64,000 nucleotides of DNA from Nonomuraea wenchangensis (lineage in GTDB: Bacteria > Actinomycetota > Actinomycetes > Streptosporangiales > Streptosporangiaceae), in NCBI RefSeq assembly GCF_900111685.1, contig NZ_FOHX01000005.1, positions 310,001 to 374,000 on the forward strand, read 5' to 3'. Below the pieces are notes generated by a model. It did not search any database and was not told where the DNA came from. It worked only from the letters and a program-made list of their open reading frames with translations. Below, one piece after another: positions 17,391-25,112 of the stretch; position 1 is the first letter of the stretch; every line of letters begins with the position of its first letter. The translations under genes were made by a program, and so were the position numbers.

Positions 17391-18751
17391 GACCCCGGAG
17401 TCTCCGGGCCCGGCTGACGCTCCTCGTGACCGGGGCGGTGTCGTTCGCCGTCGTGCTGTGCGCGGTCCTGTCGTGGTTCATCATCCAGATGCTGGTCCTC
17501 TCGCAGGTGGACCAGAGCATCCTGGAGAACCAGGGGGACGTGAAGTACCTGCTCCACGAGTGCCGCCCCGAAGGCACGCAGGGCCCCTACTTCGAGGGCA
17601 TGGCCACGGTGCTCCGTCCCGACGGCACCACCTGCTCGCTCGGCCGGGCCATCGCGCCCACCCAGGAGGACCGCAAGGCGCTGGAGCCCATACCGGAGCC
17701 CATCTACCGCAACGGGACGACGACGGACGGCAAACGGGTGCGCGTCGTGACCGTCAACGTGGAGCCGGGCCTCGCCGTGATGGCGGCCCGGCCGCTCTGG
17801 CACGTCGAGCGCACCCTCCGCTACGCCGCCGTCGGGCTCGGCGGCATCGCCGTGCTCGGCACGCTCGGCGCGGCCATGGCGGGCCTCACCGTCTCGCGCG
17901 CCGCCCTGCGGCCGGTGGGCGAGCTGACCAGGGCGGTCGAGCACATCGCGCAGACCGAGGACCTCGACACCCGCATCCCCGTACGCGGCACCGACGAGAT
18001 CGCCCGCCTGTCGTCGTCCTTCAACGCGATGACCTCGGCCCTGGCCGGCTCCCGCGAACGCCAGAAACAGCTCGTCGCCGACGCCGGCCACGAGCTGCGC
18101 ACCCCGCTGACCACCCTGCGCACCAACATCGACCTGCTGCTGCGCAGCGAGCAGACCGGCCGCAGCATCGACCCCGACGCCAAGCGGCGGCTGCTGGTCA
18201 ACGTCAAGGCGCAGTTCGCCGAGCTTTCCACGCTGGTGGCCGACCTGCTCCAGCTCGCCCGCGGCGACACCGACCACGAGCCGCACGTCGAGGTGGCCTT
18301 CCACGAGGTCGTGACGGCCGCGGTGGAGCGCGCCCGGCTGCGCGGCGCGCAGGTCGTCACCGACCTCGAACCCTGGTACGTCGTCGGCAACGCCACCTCC
18401 CTGGAACGCGCGGTGATCAACCTCCTCGACAACGCGGCCAAGTTCAGCTCGGACAACGGGGTCGAGGTGTCGTTGCGGGGCGGGCGGCTGACCGTCCGCG
18501 ACCACGGCCCGGGGCTGCCCGAGGAGGAGCTGCCGCACGTCTTCGAACGGTTCTGGCGTTCGCCGTCCGCGCGCGGCCTGCCGGGATCCGGGCTCGGCCT
18601 GGCCATCGTGGCCCAGGCCGTGGCGGAGGCGGGCGGTCAGGTGAGCCTGGCGAACGCGCCCGGTGGCGGCGCGGTCGCAACAATGGACCTTCCCGGAACT
18701 CGCATTCGTGGCTCAGAATCGGATAAGTCCGGTAAAAGATCCGATTCGTGA
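17387..18751 (+). CDS. Membrane sensor histidine kinase (MprB-like)
   Basis: Partner kinase of the preceding regulator, 454 residues from GTG at 17387 ([18 protein letters not shown]), which overlaps the regulator stop. Membrane helix 1 is at about 11-38, an extracytoplasmic sensor loop at 40-142 with Cys59 and Cys83, and membrane helix 2 at about 146-168. A HAMP linker follows. The dimerisation domain has phosphoacceptor H235 ([12 protein letters not shown]). The ATPase domain shows [17 protein letters not shown] and GSGLGLAI. A glycosyltransferase gene follows after 9 bp, so it may be in the same transcript. Confidence 0.95.
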   Translation: MRPRSLRARLTLLVTGAVSFAVVLCAVLSWFIIQMLVLSQVDQSILENQGDVKYLLHECRPEGTQGPYFEGMATVLRPDGTTCSLGRAIAPTQEDRKALEPIPEPIYRNGTTTDGKRVRVVTVNVEPGLAVMAARPLWHVERTLRYAAVGLGGIAVLGTLGAAMAGLTVSRAALRPVGELTRAVEHIAQTEDLDTRIPVRGTDEIARLSSSFNAMTSALAGSRERQKQLVADAGHELRTPLTTLRTNIDLLLRSEQTGRSIDPDAKRRLLVNVKAQFAELSTLVADLLQLARGDTDHEPHVEVAFHEVVTAAVERARLRGAQVVTDLEPWYVVGNATSLERAVINLLDNAAKFSSDNGVEVSLRGGRLTVRDHGPGLPEEELPHVFERFWRSPSARGLPGSGLGLAIVAQAVAEAGGQVSLANAPGGGAVATMDLPGTRIRGSESDKSGKRSDS

Positions 18752-18760
18752 GCTGGGTGC

Positions 18761-19936
18761 ATGGACACGACAGCAATGCGGACCCGCCTGGTCGAGGTGG
18801 TCGTCCCCGTGTACGACGAGCAGCGGGCGCTCCGCGCGAGCGTCACCCGCCTCCACGGGTACCTCACCAGCAACTTCCCCTACGGATTCCGGATCACCAT
18901 TGCCGACAACGCCAGCACCGACAACACGTGGCAGATCGCCACCGAGCTGGCGGAAGAGTTGCCGCACGTCCGCGCCGTGCACCTGGACGAGAAGGGCCGC
19001 GGCCGGGCGCTGCGCCGCGTCTGGTCGCGCAGCGAGGCCGACGTCGTCAGCTACATGGACGTCGATCTCTCCACCGACCTGGACGCGTTCCTGCCGCTGG
19101 TCGCGCCGCTGCTGTCGGGGCACAGCGACCTCGCCATCGGCACCCGGCTGGCGCGGGCCGCGCGGGTCGAGCGGGGGCCGAAGCGGGAGTTCATCTCCCG
19201 CTCCTACAACCTGCTGCTGCGCTCGCTGATGGGCGCCGGGTTCTCCGACGCCCAGTGCGGGTTCAAGGCCGTGCGCACCGAGGTCGCCCAGGCGCTGCTG
19301 CCCGGCGTCGAGGACGAGCAGTGGTTCTTCGACACCGAGCTGCTGCTGCTGGCCGAACGGTACGGCTTGCGCATCCACGAGGTCCCCGTCGACTGGGTGG
19401 ACGACCCGGACAGCCGGGTCGACATCGTCCGCACCGCCCTGGACGACCTGCGCGGCCTGGTCCGGGTGACGCGCAAGACGCTCTCCGGCGCCGCCGGGAT
19501 CCCGGTACCGCCCCGGATCCAGCGGGCCGAGCTGCCGCGCGGCATGGCCCGCCAGCTGCCCCGCTTCGCGGTCGTCGGGGTGGCCAGCACCCTCGCGTAC
19601 CTGGCGTTGTACTCGCTGCTGCGGCCGGTCATCCCGCCGCTCGCCGCCAACGCCCTCGCGCTGCTGGTCACCGCCGTGGCCAACACCGCCGCCAACCGGC
19701 GCTTCACCTTCGGCGTCACCGGCTCGGACGGGGCGCTGCGGCACCAGTTCGAGGGGCTGATCGCCTTCCTCGTCGGGCTGGCGCTCACCTCGGGAACCCT
19801 CGCGCTGCTGCCCGCGCAGGTCCCGCACGGCGTCGAGCTGGCCGCGGTCATCGCCGCCAACGCCGCCGCCACGCTCGTCCGCTTCCTGCTCCTGCGCGTG
19901 TGGGTGTTCAACCCCCGGCGGAGGACCGCACGATGA
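18761..19936 (+). CDS. GT2 glycosyltransferase fused to a GtrA-like membrane domain
   Basis: A two-part envelope protein of 391 residues. Residues about 10-235 are a dolichyl/polyprenyl-phosphate-sugar synthase-like GT2 domain (EVVVPVYDEQRALRASV, the DNASTD motif, and YMDVDLSTD containing the DxD metal site). Residues about 262-385 carry four hydrophobic helices with the GtrA pattern (RFAVVGVASTLAYLALYSLL, NTAANRRFTFGV). It probably makes a polyprenyl-phosphate sugar on the cytoplasmic face and moves it across, or hands it on, for cell-wall glycan or glycoprotein modification. It starts 9 nt after the histidine kinase stop, which suggests co-expression. Confidence 0.88.
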   Translation: MDTTAMRTRLVEVVVPVYDEQRALRASVTRLHGYLTSNFPYGFRITIADNASTDNTWQIATELAEELPHVRAVHLDEKGRGRALRRVWSRSEADVVSYMDVDLSTDLDAFLPLVAPLLSGHSDLAIGTRLARAARVERGPKREFISRSYNLLLRSLMGAGFSDAQCGFKAVRTEVAQALLPGVEDEQWFFDTELLLLAERYGLRIHEVPVDWVDDPDSRVDIVRTALDDLRGLVRVTRKTLSGAAGIPVPPRIQRAELPRGMARQLPRFAVVGVASTLAYLALYSLLRPVIPPLAANALALLVTAVANTAANRRFTFGVTGSDGALRHQFEGLIAFLVGLALTSGTLALLPAQVPHGVELAAVIAANAAATLVRFLLLRVWVFNPRRRTAR

Positions 19937-19964
19937 ACCTCACCCTCCCGCGGCCCGGGCCGGC

Positions 19965-20231
19965 TCAGGCGGGCAGGGCGGCGAGGAGGAAGGCGAGACG
20001 GGCGGCGGCGGACTCGACGTCGTCCGTCGTGCCGAGACGGTAGCCCCACGAGGTGACGAACGCGCCCTCTTCGGAGCAGGTGACCGTCTCCGCGAGAGTG
20101 GCGGAGAAGCGGTTGCGGACCGACACGTAGGCCGGATCGCTGGCCAGGGCGAGGCTCTGGACGGACAGGTCGCGGTGACGGCCCGCGTGCCAGGCGAACC
20201 GCTCGAGGCTGAGCGCCGTATCAAGCATCAT
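19965..20231 (-). CDS. Small acidic protein downstream of XRE regulator, function unknown
   Basis: An 88-residue protein (MMLDTALSLERFAWHAGRHR...) with no signal or membrane segment. I do not recognise a named domain. It starts 6 nt after a strong GGAGG site and lies 69 bp downstream of an XRE regulator on the same strand, with a CAATTG-type palindrome between them. By position it is comparable to the small DUF397-like partners that often accompany XRE/DUF5753 regulators in actinomycetes, but the sequence is not an obvious DUF397. Confidence 0.7.
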   Translation of the reverse strand: MMLDTALSLERFAWHAGRHRDLSVQSLALASDPAYVSVRNRFSATLAETVTCSEEGAFVTSWGYRLGTTDDVESAAARLAFLLAALPA

Positions 20232-20258
20232 GCGTCACCTCCGCAACGTCTCGCGACA

Positions 20259-20296
20259 GAATTGCACGATCTTGTGGCGGGAGGCAAGCAATTGCT
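20259..20296. promoter_or_regulatory. CAATTG-core palindromes upstream of the small protein gene
   Basis: AGCAATTGCT (20287-20296) is a perfect 10-bp palindrome, and a related GAATTGC half-site is at 20259-20265. Both sit in an AT-richer pocket between the XRE gene and the 88-residue gene. The same CAATTGC half-site forms the 16-bp palindrome at 21500-21515 in front of the other small gene, which suggests a shared regulator. Confidence 0.5.
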
Positions 20297-20300
20297 GTGG

Positions 20301-21152
20301 TTAATGTGGAGTTTGTTTCCGGTACGCGTGAAGAATGCGCATCATCACCTCCCGCCCGTTCTCGTCGAACGCGGCGACCTTCGCGAAATCATCGAAGGCC
20401 TGTACGTAGAAGGCGAGGTCGTCGGGCTCGCGCAGGACGAGGTCCTTCGTCATGGTGGCCACGCCCACCATGGCGTCGTTGTAGATCCAGAAGCCGTTGA
20501 TCGGCGCGGACGGCAGCTCGGTCTCGGCGGGGATCACGCCGAACTCGACGTTGGGCAGCGTGCTGACCGCGAGCAGCCGGTCGATCTGCCCGCGCATCAC
20601 GTCGGCCGGGGCCAGCATCGTGCGCAGCGCGGACTCCGGCACCACGAACCGGAACGTGCGTCCCCGGTCGTAGAGGATCTCCTGGCGCTGCATGCGCACC
20701 CGTACGGCCGCGTCGATCTGGTCGGCGGCGCTGTAGAGGCGCTTGACCTTGCGGAAGACGTGCCGGGCGTACTCGGAGGTCTGGAGCAGGCCCATGATGA
20801 TGCCCGGCTCGAAGGCGCGGAACAGCCTGGTGCGGGCCTCCAGGTCGCGCATGTCCTCCTGGATGGCGGCCAGACCGCTGCGGTAGCGCTGCTTCCAGCT
20901 GTCGTGCCGCTCCTGCAGCGCGAGGGCCTGGCTGATCAGGTCGTCCGTCAGGTCGGGGGCGGCGCCGACCGCCTGCGCCCAGGTGACCACGTCGTCCTCC
21001 GTGGGGGTCTGCCTGGCGTTCTCCAGGCGGGACACCTTGGACGGCTGCCAGCGCACCCGCTCGGCCAGCTCCTTGCCCGACAGGCCGGCGGCTTCCCGAA
21101 GCTGGCGCAGCTGACCGCCGAGGTCGATGCGCGCCTGCTGAAACGACGTCAC
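20301..21152 (-). CDS. XRE-family regulator with DUF5753-type C-terminal domain
   Basis: A 283-residue protein. The N-terminal Cro/C1 helix-turn-helix is clear (LGGQLRQLREAAGLSGKELAERVRWQPSKVSRLENARQTPTEDDVVTW). The C-terminal 180 residues have the look of the DUF5753 domain (FRAFEPGIIMGLLQTSEYARHVF...RQEILYDRGRTFRFVVPESALR...LPNVEFGVIPAETELPSAPINGFWIYND). The GTG at 21152 lies 8-9 nt after a TAGCCT -10 box, so it may be leaderless and independently expressed. It lies between two small-protein genes on the same strand. Relatives often regulate development or act with a small DUF397-type protein; the effector here is unknown. Confidence 0.9.
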   Translation of the reverse strand: MTSFQQARIDLGGQLRQLREAAGLSGKELAERVRWQPSKVSRLENARQTPTEDDVVTWAQAVGAAPDLTDDLISQALALQERHDSWKQRYRSGLAAIQEDMRDLEARTRLFRAFEPGIIMGLLQTSEYARHVFRKVKRLYSAADQIDAAVRVRMQRQEILYDRGRTFRFVVPESALRTMLAPADVMRGQIDRLLAVSTLPNVEFGVIPAETELPSAPINGFWIYNDAMVGVATMTKDLVLREPDDLAFYVQAFDDFAKVAAFDENGREVMMRILHAYRKQTPH

Positions 21153-21209
21153 GCCGCAAGAGGCTAGCCCTGGTTGCTCGGATCAGGCCAGGGCCCGCCT
21201 CAATCGTGA

Positions 21210-21473
21210 TCAAGCGGTGGCCGAGGGTGTTCCTCCGCTGGTCGGGAAAGCGTTTGCTGCGCCGCCGCCGGGGAGGACCCGGCGGGCGATCTCGGTGATG
21301 AGCTCGCGGGGGACCTCGACCGCGGTCTCGCCGGGGAGCACGTCGCGGAGATCCGCGAGCGCCTCGGCGTCGGTGACCTCGAGGCCCTGGACCACGATGG
21401 TGCCGCGGTCGGTCTCGTACAGGGTGGGACAGGCGCCGGCCTCCGAGGTGGAGCCGAGGAACCTCATGCGCAT
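21210..21473 (-). CDS. Small conserved-type protein upstream of XRE regulator
   Basis: 87 residues starting at the ATG at 21473 (MRMRFLGSTSEAGACPTLYETDRGTIVVQG...), preceded by GGAAGG at a 7-nt spacing. The pattern FLG..CPTLY.TDRGT.VVQG..V.D.EAL..L is, to my memory, common to short actinobacterial proteins encoded next to XRE regulators, with no assigned biochemical function. It lies 57 bp upstream of the XRE gene and is preceded by a perfect 16-bp palindrome overlapping a TACAAT -10 box. A longer frame upstream of this start is antisense to the phosphotransferase and is not credible. Confidence 0.8.
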   Translation of the reverse strand: MRMRFLGSTSEAGACPTLYETDRGTIVVQGLEVTDAEALADLRDVLPGETAVEVPRELITEIARRVLPGGGAANAFPTSGGTPSATA

Positions 21474-21499
21474 GACGATCCTTCCCCGATGCAAAGGTG

Positions 21500-21515
21500 C
21501 AATTGCGCGCAATTG
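21500..21515. promoter_or_regulatory. Perfect 16-bp palindrome CAATTGCGCGCAATTG over a -10 box
   Basis: It is located 27 nt upstream of the 87-residue gene on the minus strand. On that strand TACAAT (a near-consensus -10) overlaps its first half, so a bound protein would block transcription. The half-site CAATTGC recurs near 20287, upstream of the other small gene, making the intervening XRE protein the obvious candidate ligand. Confidence 0.7.
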
Positions 21516-21577
21516 TACGACTCGGGGAGTGCTTTGTGATCTTTTTTCCAGGAAATGCGCCTTTTGAGAAGTGACGC

Positions 21578-22591
21578 TCAGTCCAATGCGCCCTCCATGA
21601 ACTCCCCGGCCCGCTCGAAAAGGCCCAGCGTCATCGCGTGCAGCAGATCGCCGGTGTCCTTCGGCGCCTTGCCGGCGAACGCCCGCGCGTGCGTGCCCTC
21701 CAGCACGATGCCGAGCTTGAAGCAGGCCATCACCGCGTACCAGTCGACCGCCGACAGGTCGCGCTCGGACAGCGCCGCGTAGTAGGACACCAGCTCCTGG
21801 GGGGAGGGGAGCCCCGGCACATGACCGTTGCCGCTCGGCCAGGTCGCCAGCAGCCAGCCCAGGTCGAGCAGCGGATCGCCGACCGTGCACATCTCCCAGT
21901 CCACGATCGCCGCCACCCGCGGTCCGTCCCAGGCGAACATGAGGTTGGCGAAGTGGTAGTCGCCGTGCATGATCCCCGGCGTGTACGAGCGGGGCAGCCG
22001 CCGGCTCAGCCAGTCGGCGGTCTCGCGCAGGCCGGGGATGTCGGGCCCGGGATAGCCGTCGAGTTCGGCGTAGGAGTCGAGCTCCTTGAGCCAGCGCGGC
22101 ACCTGCCGTTCCAGGAAGCCCTCGGGATGCCCGAACCCCGGCAGCACGCCCGGATCGACCCGGCCCAGCTCGGCCAGCGCGGCGGCGGCCTCCAGCCCCA
22201 TCCGGTGCCGGATCGCCGGGTCGGAGGCGTGCGGCTCGGGGAGCCCCGTGGAGGGGTTGAACCCGTCCACCGGCTCCATGAGGTAGAAGACCGGCTCCCG
22301 CTCGGTCTGGGCGGCCACCAGCGCCGGGGCGGGCACCCGCGTGCCGCGCAGCGCCGCCAGCACCCGCGCCTCGCGGCGCAGCACCTCGTTGCTCCTGCTG
22401 CGGGCGTGCAGGGGCGGGCGGCGCAGGACGTACGACCGGCCGCCGCGCTCCAGGCGGACCATGACGTTCTGGGTGCCGCCGATCACCGGGGCCACGCCGG
22501 TGATCGGGCCGCCGGGCAGTCCCTGGGCGTCCATCCACGTGCCGAGCGCGCCGAAGTCGATCGCGCCGACGTCGATGTGCGTGGAGGTCAT
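21578..22591 (-). CDS. Phosphotransferase-family (APH/ACAD10-type) kinase-fold protein
   Basis: A 337-residue protein of the aminoglycoside-phosphotransferase superfamily. It belongs to the subgroup that accompanies acyl-CoA metabolism genes (ACAD10/FadE36-like) rather than a resistance enzyme. Visible features are the GGTQNVMVRLERGGRSYVLRRPP nucleotide/Lys region, the catalytic loop IMHGDYHFANLMF and the metal-binding IVDWEMCTVGDPLLDLGWL. I chose ATG 22591 (MTSTHIDVG), which has GAGAGGTG just upstream, over GTG 22597. It is the last gene of the carboxylase/AtuA operon, 36 bp after atuA. A role in phosphorylating a hydroxyacyl-CoA intermediate is known for some relatives, so that is inference here. 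Confidence 0.87.
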   Translation of the reverse strand: MTSTHIDVGAIDFGALGTWMDAQGLPGGPITGVAPVIGGTQNVMVRLERGGRSYVLRRPPLHARSRSNEVLRREARVLAALRGTRVPAPALVAAQTEREPVFYLMEPVDGFNPSTGLPEPHASDPAIRHRMGLEAAAALAELGRVDPGVLPGFGHPEGFLERQVPRWLKELDSYAELDGYPGPDIPGLRETADWLSRRLPRSYTPGIMHGDYHFANLMFAWDGPRVAAIVDWEMCTVGDPLLDLGWLLATWPSGNGHVPGLPSPQELVSYYAALSERDLSAVDWYAVMACFKLGIVLEGTHARAFAGKAPKDTGDLLHAMTLGLFERAGEFMEGALD

Positions 22592-22605
22592 GATCACCTC
22601 TCGAC

Positions 22606-22618
22606 AGAATTATATTCT
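22606..22618 (-). promoter_or_regulatory. AT-rich AGAAT-TAT-ATTCT palindrome with TATAAT box
   Basis: A short inverted repeat with a perfect TATAAT on the minus strand (22609-22614) in the 36-bp gap before the phosphotransferase gene. It could be an internal promoter that lets this gene be expressed apart from the operon. No convincing -35 is visible. Confidence 0.35.
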
Positions 22619-22627
22619 AGCGGGACC

Positions 22628-24334
22628 CTACGAGAGCCCCGATTCCCGGTCAACCCGGTTGTCCACGAGGGCCGCGGGGACGTCAACCACCTGCGCGCGC
22701 AGCTCCTCGCCCAGCGCCTTGGCCTGCGGGTCCATGCGGGGATTCGCGGCCACGCCCCTGCCGAGCAGGCCGTGGACGACGAAGTTGAGCGCCCTGAGAC
22801 CGGGCAGCTCGTGGCGCTCGATCCGGTGAGCGGCCAGCTCGGGCAGGAGCGCGGCCAGCCGCCCGGCCGTGAGGTACGCCTCCAGCCAGGCGTACCGCTC
22901 GTCGGTGTCCACCCAGACGCCGAGGTTGGCGTCGCCCCCCTTGTCGCCGGAGCGCGCCCCCGCGACCCGGCCGAGCGGCAGCCGCACGCACGGCCCCAAG
23001 GGGACGGCGGCCCGCCTCTCCGCCGGGCGCACGGGAGCCGGCTCCGCCGAGGTCCCGGAGGCCGCATACGGCAGCTCCTCGCCGTTGAGCCAGACCCGCG
23101 GTCGCACCTCGGCGGCCGGGACGAGCACCGGCCAGTAGACCCCGTACGGCGAGGCGTCGCCCGGCGGCGAGAGGGCGTGGAAACCCGGATAACTCGCCAG
23201 CCCCGTCTCCACCACCGCCGCGGAGAAGGCGCGGCCGGCCGTGCGGCGGTCGGCGTCCATGACCGTGATCCGCAGCAGGCCCGAGCCGGTGAGCGTCACG
23301 TCCACCGCGTCGAAGGACTCCTTCGGGATCCGCGCCCAGATCGCCTCCTCGGCCGCCCGCGCCTTGGCCTCGACGTCCAGCCCGGTCAGCACCAGCGTCA
23401 TCGTGTTGCGGTAGCCGCCGAGATAGTTGACCGCGACCTTGAGCGTGTCCGGCGGCGGCTCGCCGCGCACGCCCGAGATCAGCACCCGGTCCGGCCCGTC
23501 GTCGGTGAGGGTGATCGTGTCGAACCTGGCGACCACGTCCGGCCCGAGGTAGCGGGGGCCGCCGATCTCGTACACGAGCTGCGCCGTCACCGTCCCCACC
23601 GACACCAGCCCGCCCGTCCCCGGATGCTTGGTGATGACGGCCGAGCCGTCGGCGCGCAGCTCGGCGAGGGGGAACCCGCAGTGCGCCAGGTCCGGCACGT
23701 CCTGGAAGAAGGCGTAGTTGCCGCCCGTCGCCTGGCAGCCGCACTCGATCACGTGTCCGGCCACCACGGACCCGGCGAGCGGGTCCAGGTCGTCGGGACC
23801 CCAGCCGTAGCGCCAGATGCCAGGGCCCGTCACCAGCGCGGCGTCCGTCACCCGGCCGGTCACCACCACGTCCGCCCCCGCCGACAGGGCCCGGGCGATG
23901 GGCCGGCCGCCGAGGTAGGCGTTCGCGGTCAGGGGCGTCGCGGCCAGGCGTTCGCCGGTGTCGGCGTTGACCAGGTCGAGGTCGCGCCCGGTGAGGTCGT
24001 CGCCCGTCACGTGCGCGACGTTCGCCGACAGCCCCAGGCGGACGGCCAGCTCGCGTACGGCCTCGGCGCAGCCGGCCGGGTCGAGGCCGCCCGCGTTCGA
24101 GACGATCCTGATGCCCCGGTCGAGGCACGTCCCGAGGACGTGCTCAAGCTGCGTCAGGAACGTCGGCGCGTAGCCGGGCCGCCCCTTCAGCCGGTTGCCG
24201 GCCAGGATGAACATCGTCAGCTCGGCCAGCCAGTCGCCGGTCAGCACGTCGATCGGCCCGCCCTCGACCATCTCGCGCGCGGCCGAGAGCCGGTCGCCGT
24301 AGAACCCGCTGCAGTTGGCGATCCTCAGCGTCAT
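22628..24334 (-). CDS. atuA: AtuA-family (DUF1446) acyclic terpene utilisation protein
   Basis: A 568-residue protein of the AtuA/DUF1446 family, genetically required for acyclic terpene (citronellol/geraniol) growth in Pseudomonas but without a proven reaction. The N-terminal domain opens RIANCSGFYGDRLSAAREMVEGGPIDVLTGDWLAELTM and includes RIVSNAGGLDPAGC and ECGCQATGGNY. The C-terminal ferredoxin-like domain has the characteristic ARSGDKGGDANLGVWV. The ATG lies 4 bp after the crotonase stop. Company with both carboxylase subunits and a crotonase matches the atu gene set. Many actinobacteria carry this family in general acyl-CoA clusters, so the substrate is not settled. Confidence 0.9.
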   Translation of the reverse strand: MTLRIANCSGFYGDRLSAAREMVEGGPIDVLTGDWLAELTMFILAGNRLKGRPGYAPTFLTQLEHVLGTCLDRGIRIVSNAGGLDPAGCAEAVRELAVRLGLSANVAHVTGDDLTGRDLDLVNADTGERLAATPLTANAYLGGRPIARALSAGADVVVTGRVTDAALVTGPGIWRYGWGPDDLDPLAGSVVAGHVIECGCQATGGNYAFFQDVPDLAHCGFPLAELRADGSAVITKHPGTGGLVSVGTVTAQLVYEIGGPRYLGPDVVARFDTITLTDDGPDRVLISGVRGEPPPDTLKVAVNYLGGYRNTMTLVLTGLDVEAKARAAEEAIWARIPKESFDAVDVTLTGSGLLRITVMDADRRTAGRAFSAAVVETGLASYPGFHALSPPGDASPYGVYWPVLVPAAEVRPRVWLNGEELPYAASGTSAEPAPVRPAERRAAVPLGPCVRLPLGRVAGARSGDKGGDANLGVWVDTDERYAWLEAYLTAGRLAALLPELAAHRIERHELPGLRALNFVVHGLLGRGVAANPRMDPQAKALGEELRAQVVDVPAALVDNRVDRESGLS

Positions 24335-24338
24335 GGGC

Positions 24339-25112
24339 TCATCCCGAGATCCACTTAGGCGGGCGCTTCTCCCAGAACGCCGCGATGCCCTCCTGCCCCT
24401 CCTCCGAGGTGAACCGCTCCGCCGACAGCTCCGTCATCCGCCGCAGCCCCTCCTCGAACGGCAGCGCCGGCACCTCACGCACCAGCCGCTTGGTGATCGC
24501 CAGCGCCTCGGGGCCGCCCTTGACCAGCAGGTCGGTGTAGTGCGCGACCGCCGCGTCCAGCTCCTCCTCCGGCACCGCCCGCGACACCAGCCCGATCTCG
24601 GCCGCCCGCGCGGCGTCGAAGACCTCGCCGGTCAGGAAGTACTCGGCCGCGGCCCGAGAGCCGAGCCGCCGCAGCACCGGCACGGAGATCATCGCCGGCA
24701 CCACGCCCAGCCGTACCTCGGTGAACGCGAACGACGCCGTCAGCGGCGCCACCGCGAAGTCGCACGAGGCCACCAGCCCGAGTCCGCCCGCCCGCGCGGT
24801 GCCGTTGAGCCGGCACACGACCGGCTTCGGGCTCTCCCACAGCAGCGTGAAGATCTCCGGCAGGGACGCGGTCACCGGCGCCCCGGGCTTCCCCTCGGCG
24901 GCGCGCTGCTCCTTCAGGTCGGCGCCGGAGCAGAACACCGTGCCCGTCGCGGTCAGCACGACCACCCGGCACTCGGGCTCGGCCAGCGCCCAGGTCAGCC
25001 GCTCCTTCAGGTCGGCCAGCAGACGGGTCGACAGCGCGTTGCGGTTGGGCGGCGAGTCCAGCGTGACGGTCGCGACCCCCTTCGCCAGGCTTCCGTGCAC
25101 CAGGCTCGTCAT
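24339..25112 (-). CDS. Enoyl-CoA hydratase/crotonase (AtuE/LiuC-like)
   Basis: A crotonase-fold protein of 257 residues from the ATG at 25112, which overlaps the biotin carboxylase stop by 4 bp. The oxyanion-hole segments are FCSGADLKE and RAGGLGLVASCD. The second catalytic Glu is kept in FTEVRLGVVPA. The position of the first catalytic Glu of mitochondrial crotonase (GGGCE) is Leu here, as in the GGLGL subgroup, so the mechanism or substrate may differ from plain enoyl-CoA hydratase. By context it would hydrate the product of the adjacent carboxylase (a 3-methylglutaconyl- or isohexenylglutaconyl-CoA-type substrate; inference). Confidence 0.9.
   Translation of the reverse strand: MTSLVHGSLAKGVATVTLDSPPNRNALSTRLLADLKERLTWALAEPECRVVVLTATGTVFCSGADLKEQRAAEGKPGAPVTASLPEIFTLLWESPKPVVCRLNGTARAGGLGLVASCDFAVAPLTASFAFTEVRLGVVPAMISVPVLRRLGSRAAAEYFLTGEVFDAARAAEIGLVSRAVPEEELDAAVAHYTDLLVKGGPEALAITKRLVREVPALPFEEGLRRMTELSAERFTSEEGQEGIAAFWEKRPPKWISG

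Noticed and set aside
21541..21550. Run of six T as an intrinsic terminator
   Set aside because: No stable hairpin precedes it on either strand; it is part of the AT-rich pocket.
21578..22591. Aminoglycoside resistance phosphotransferase
   Set aside because: Operon context and sequence style match the ACAD10-type subgroup tied to acyl-CoA metabolism, not resistance enzymes.
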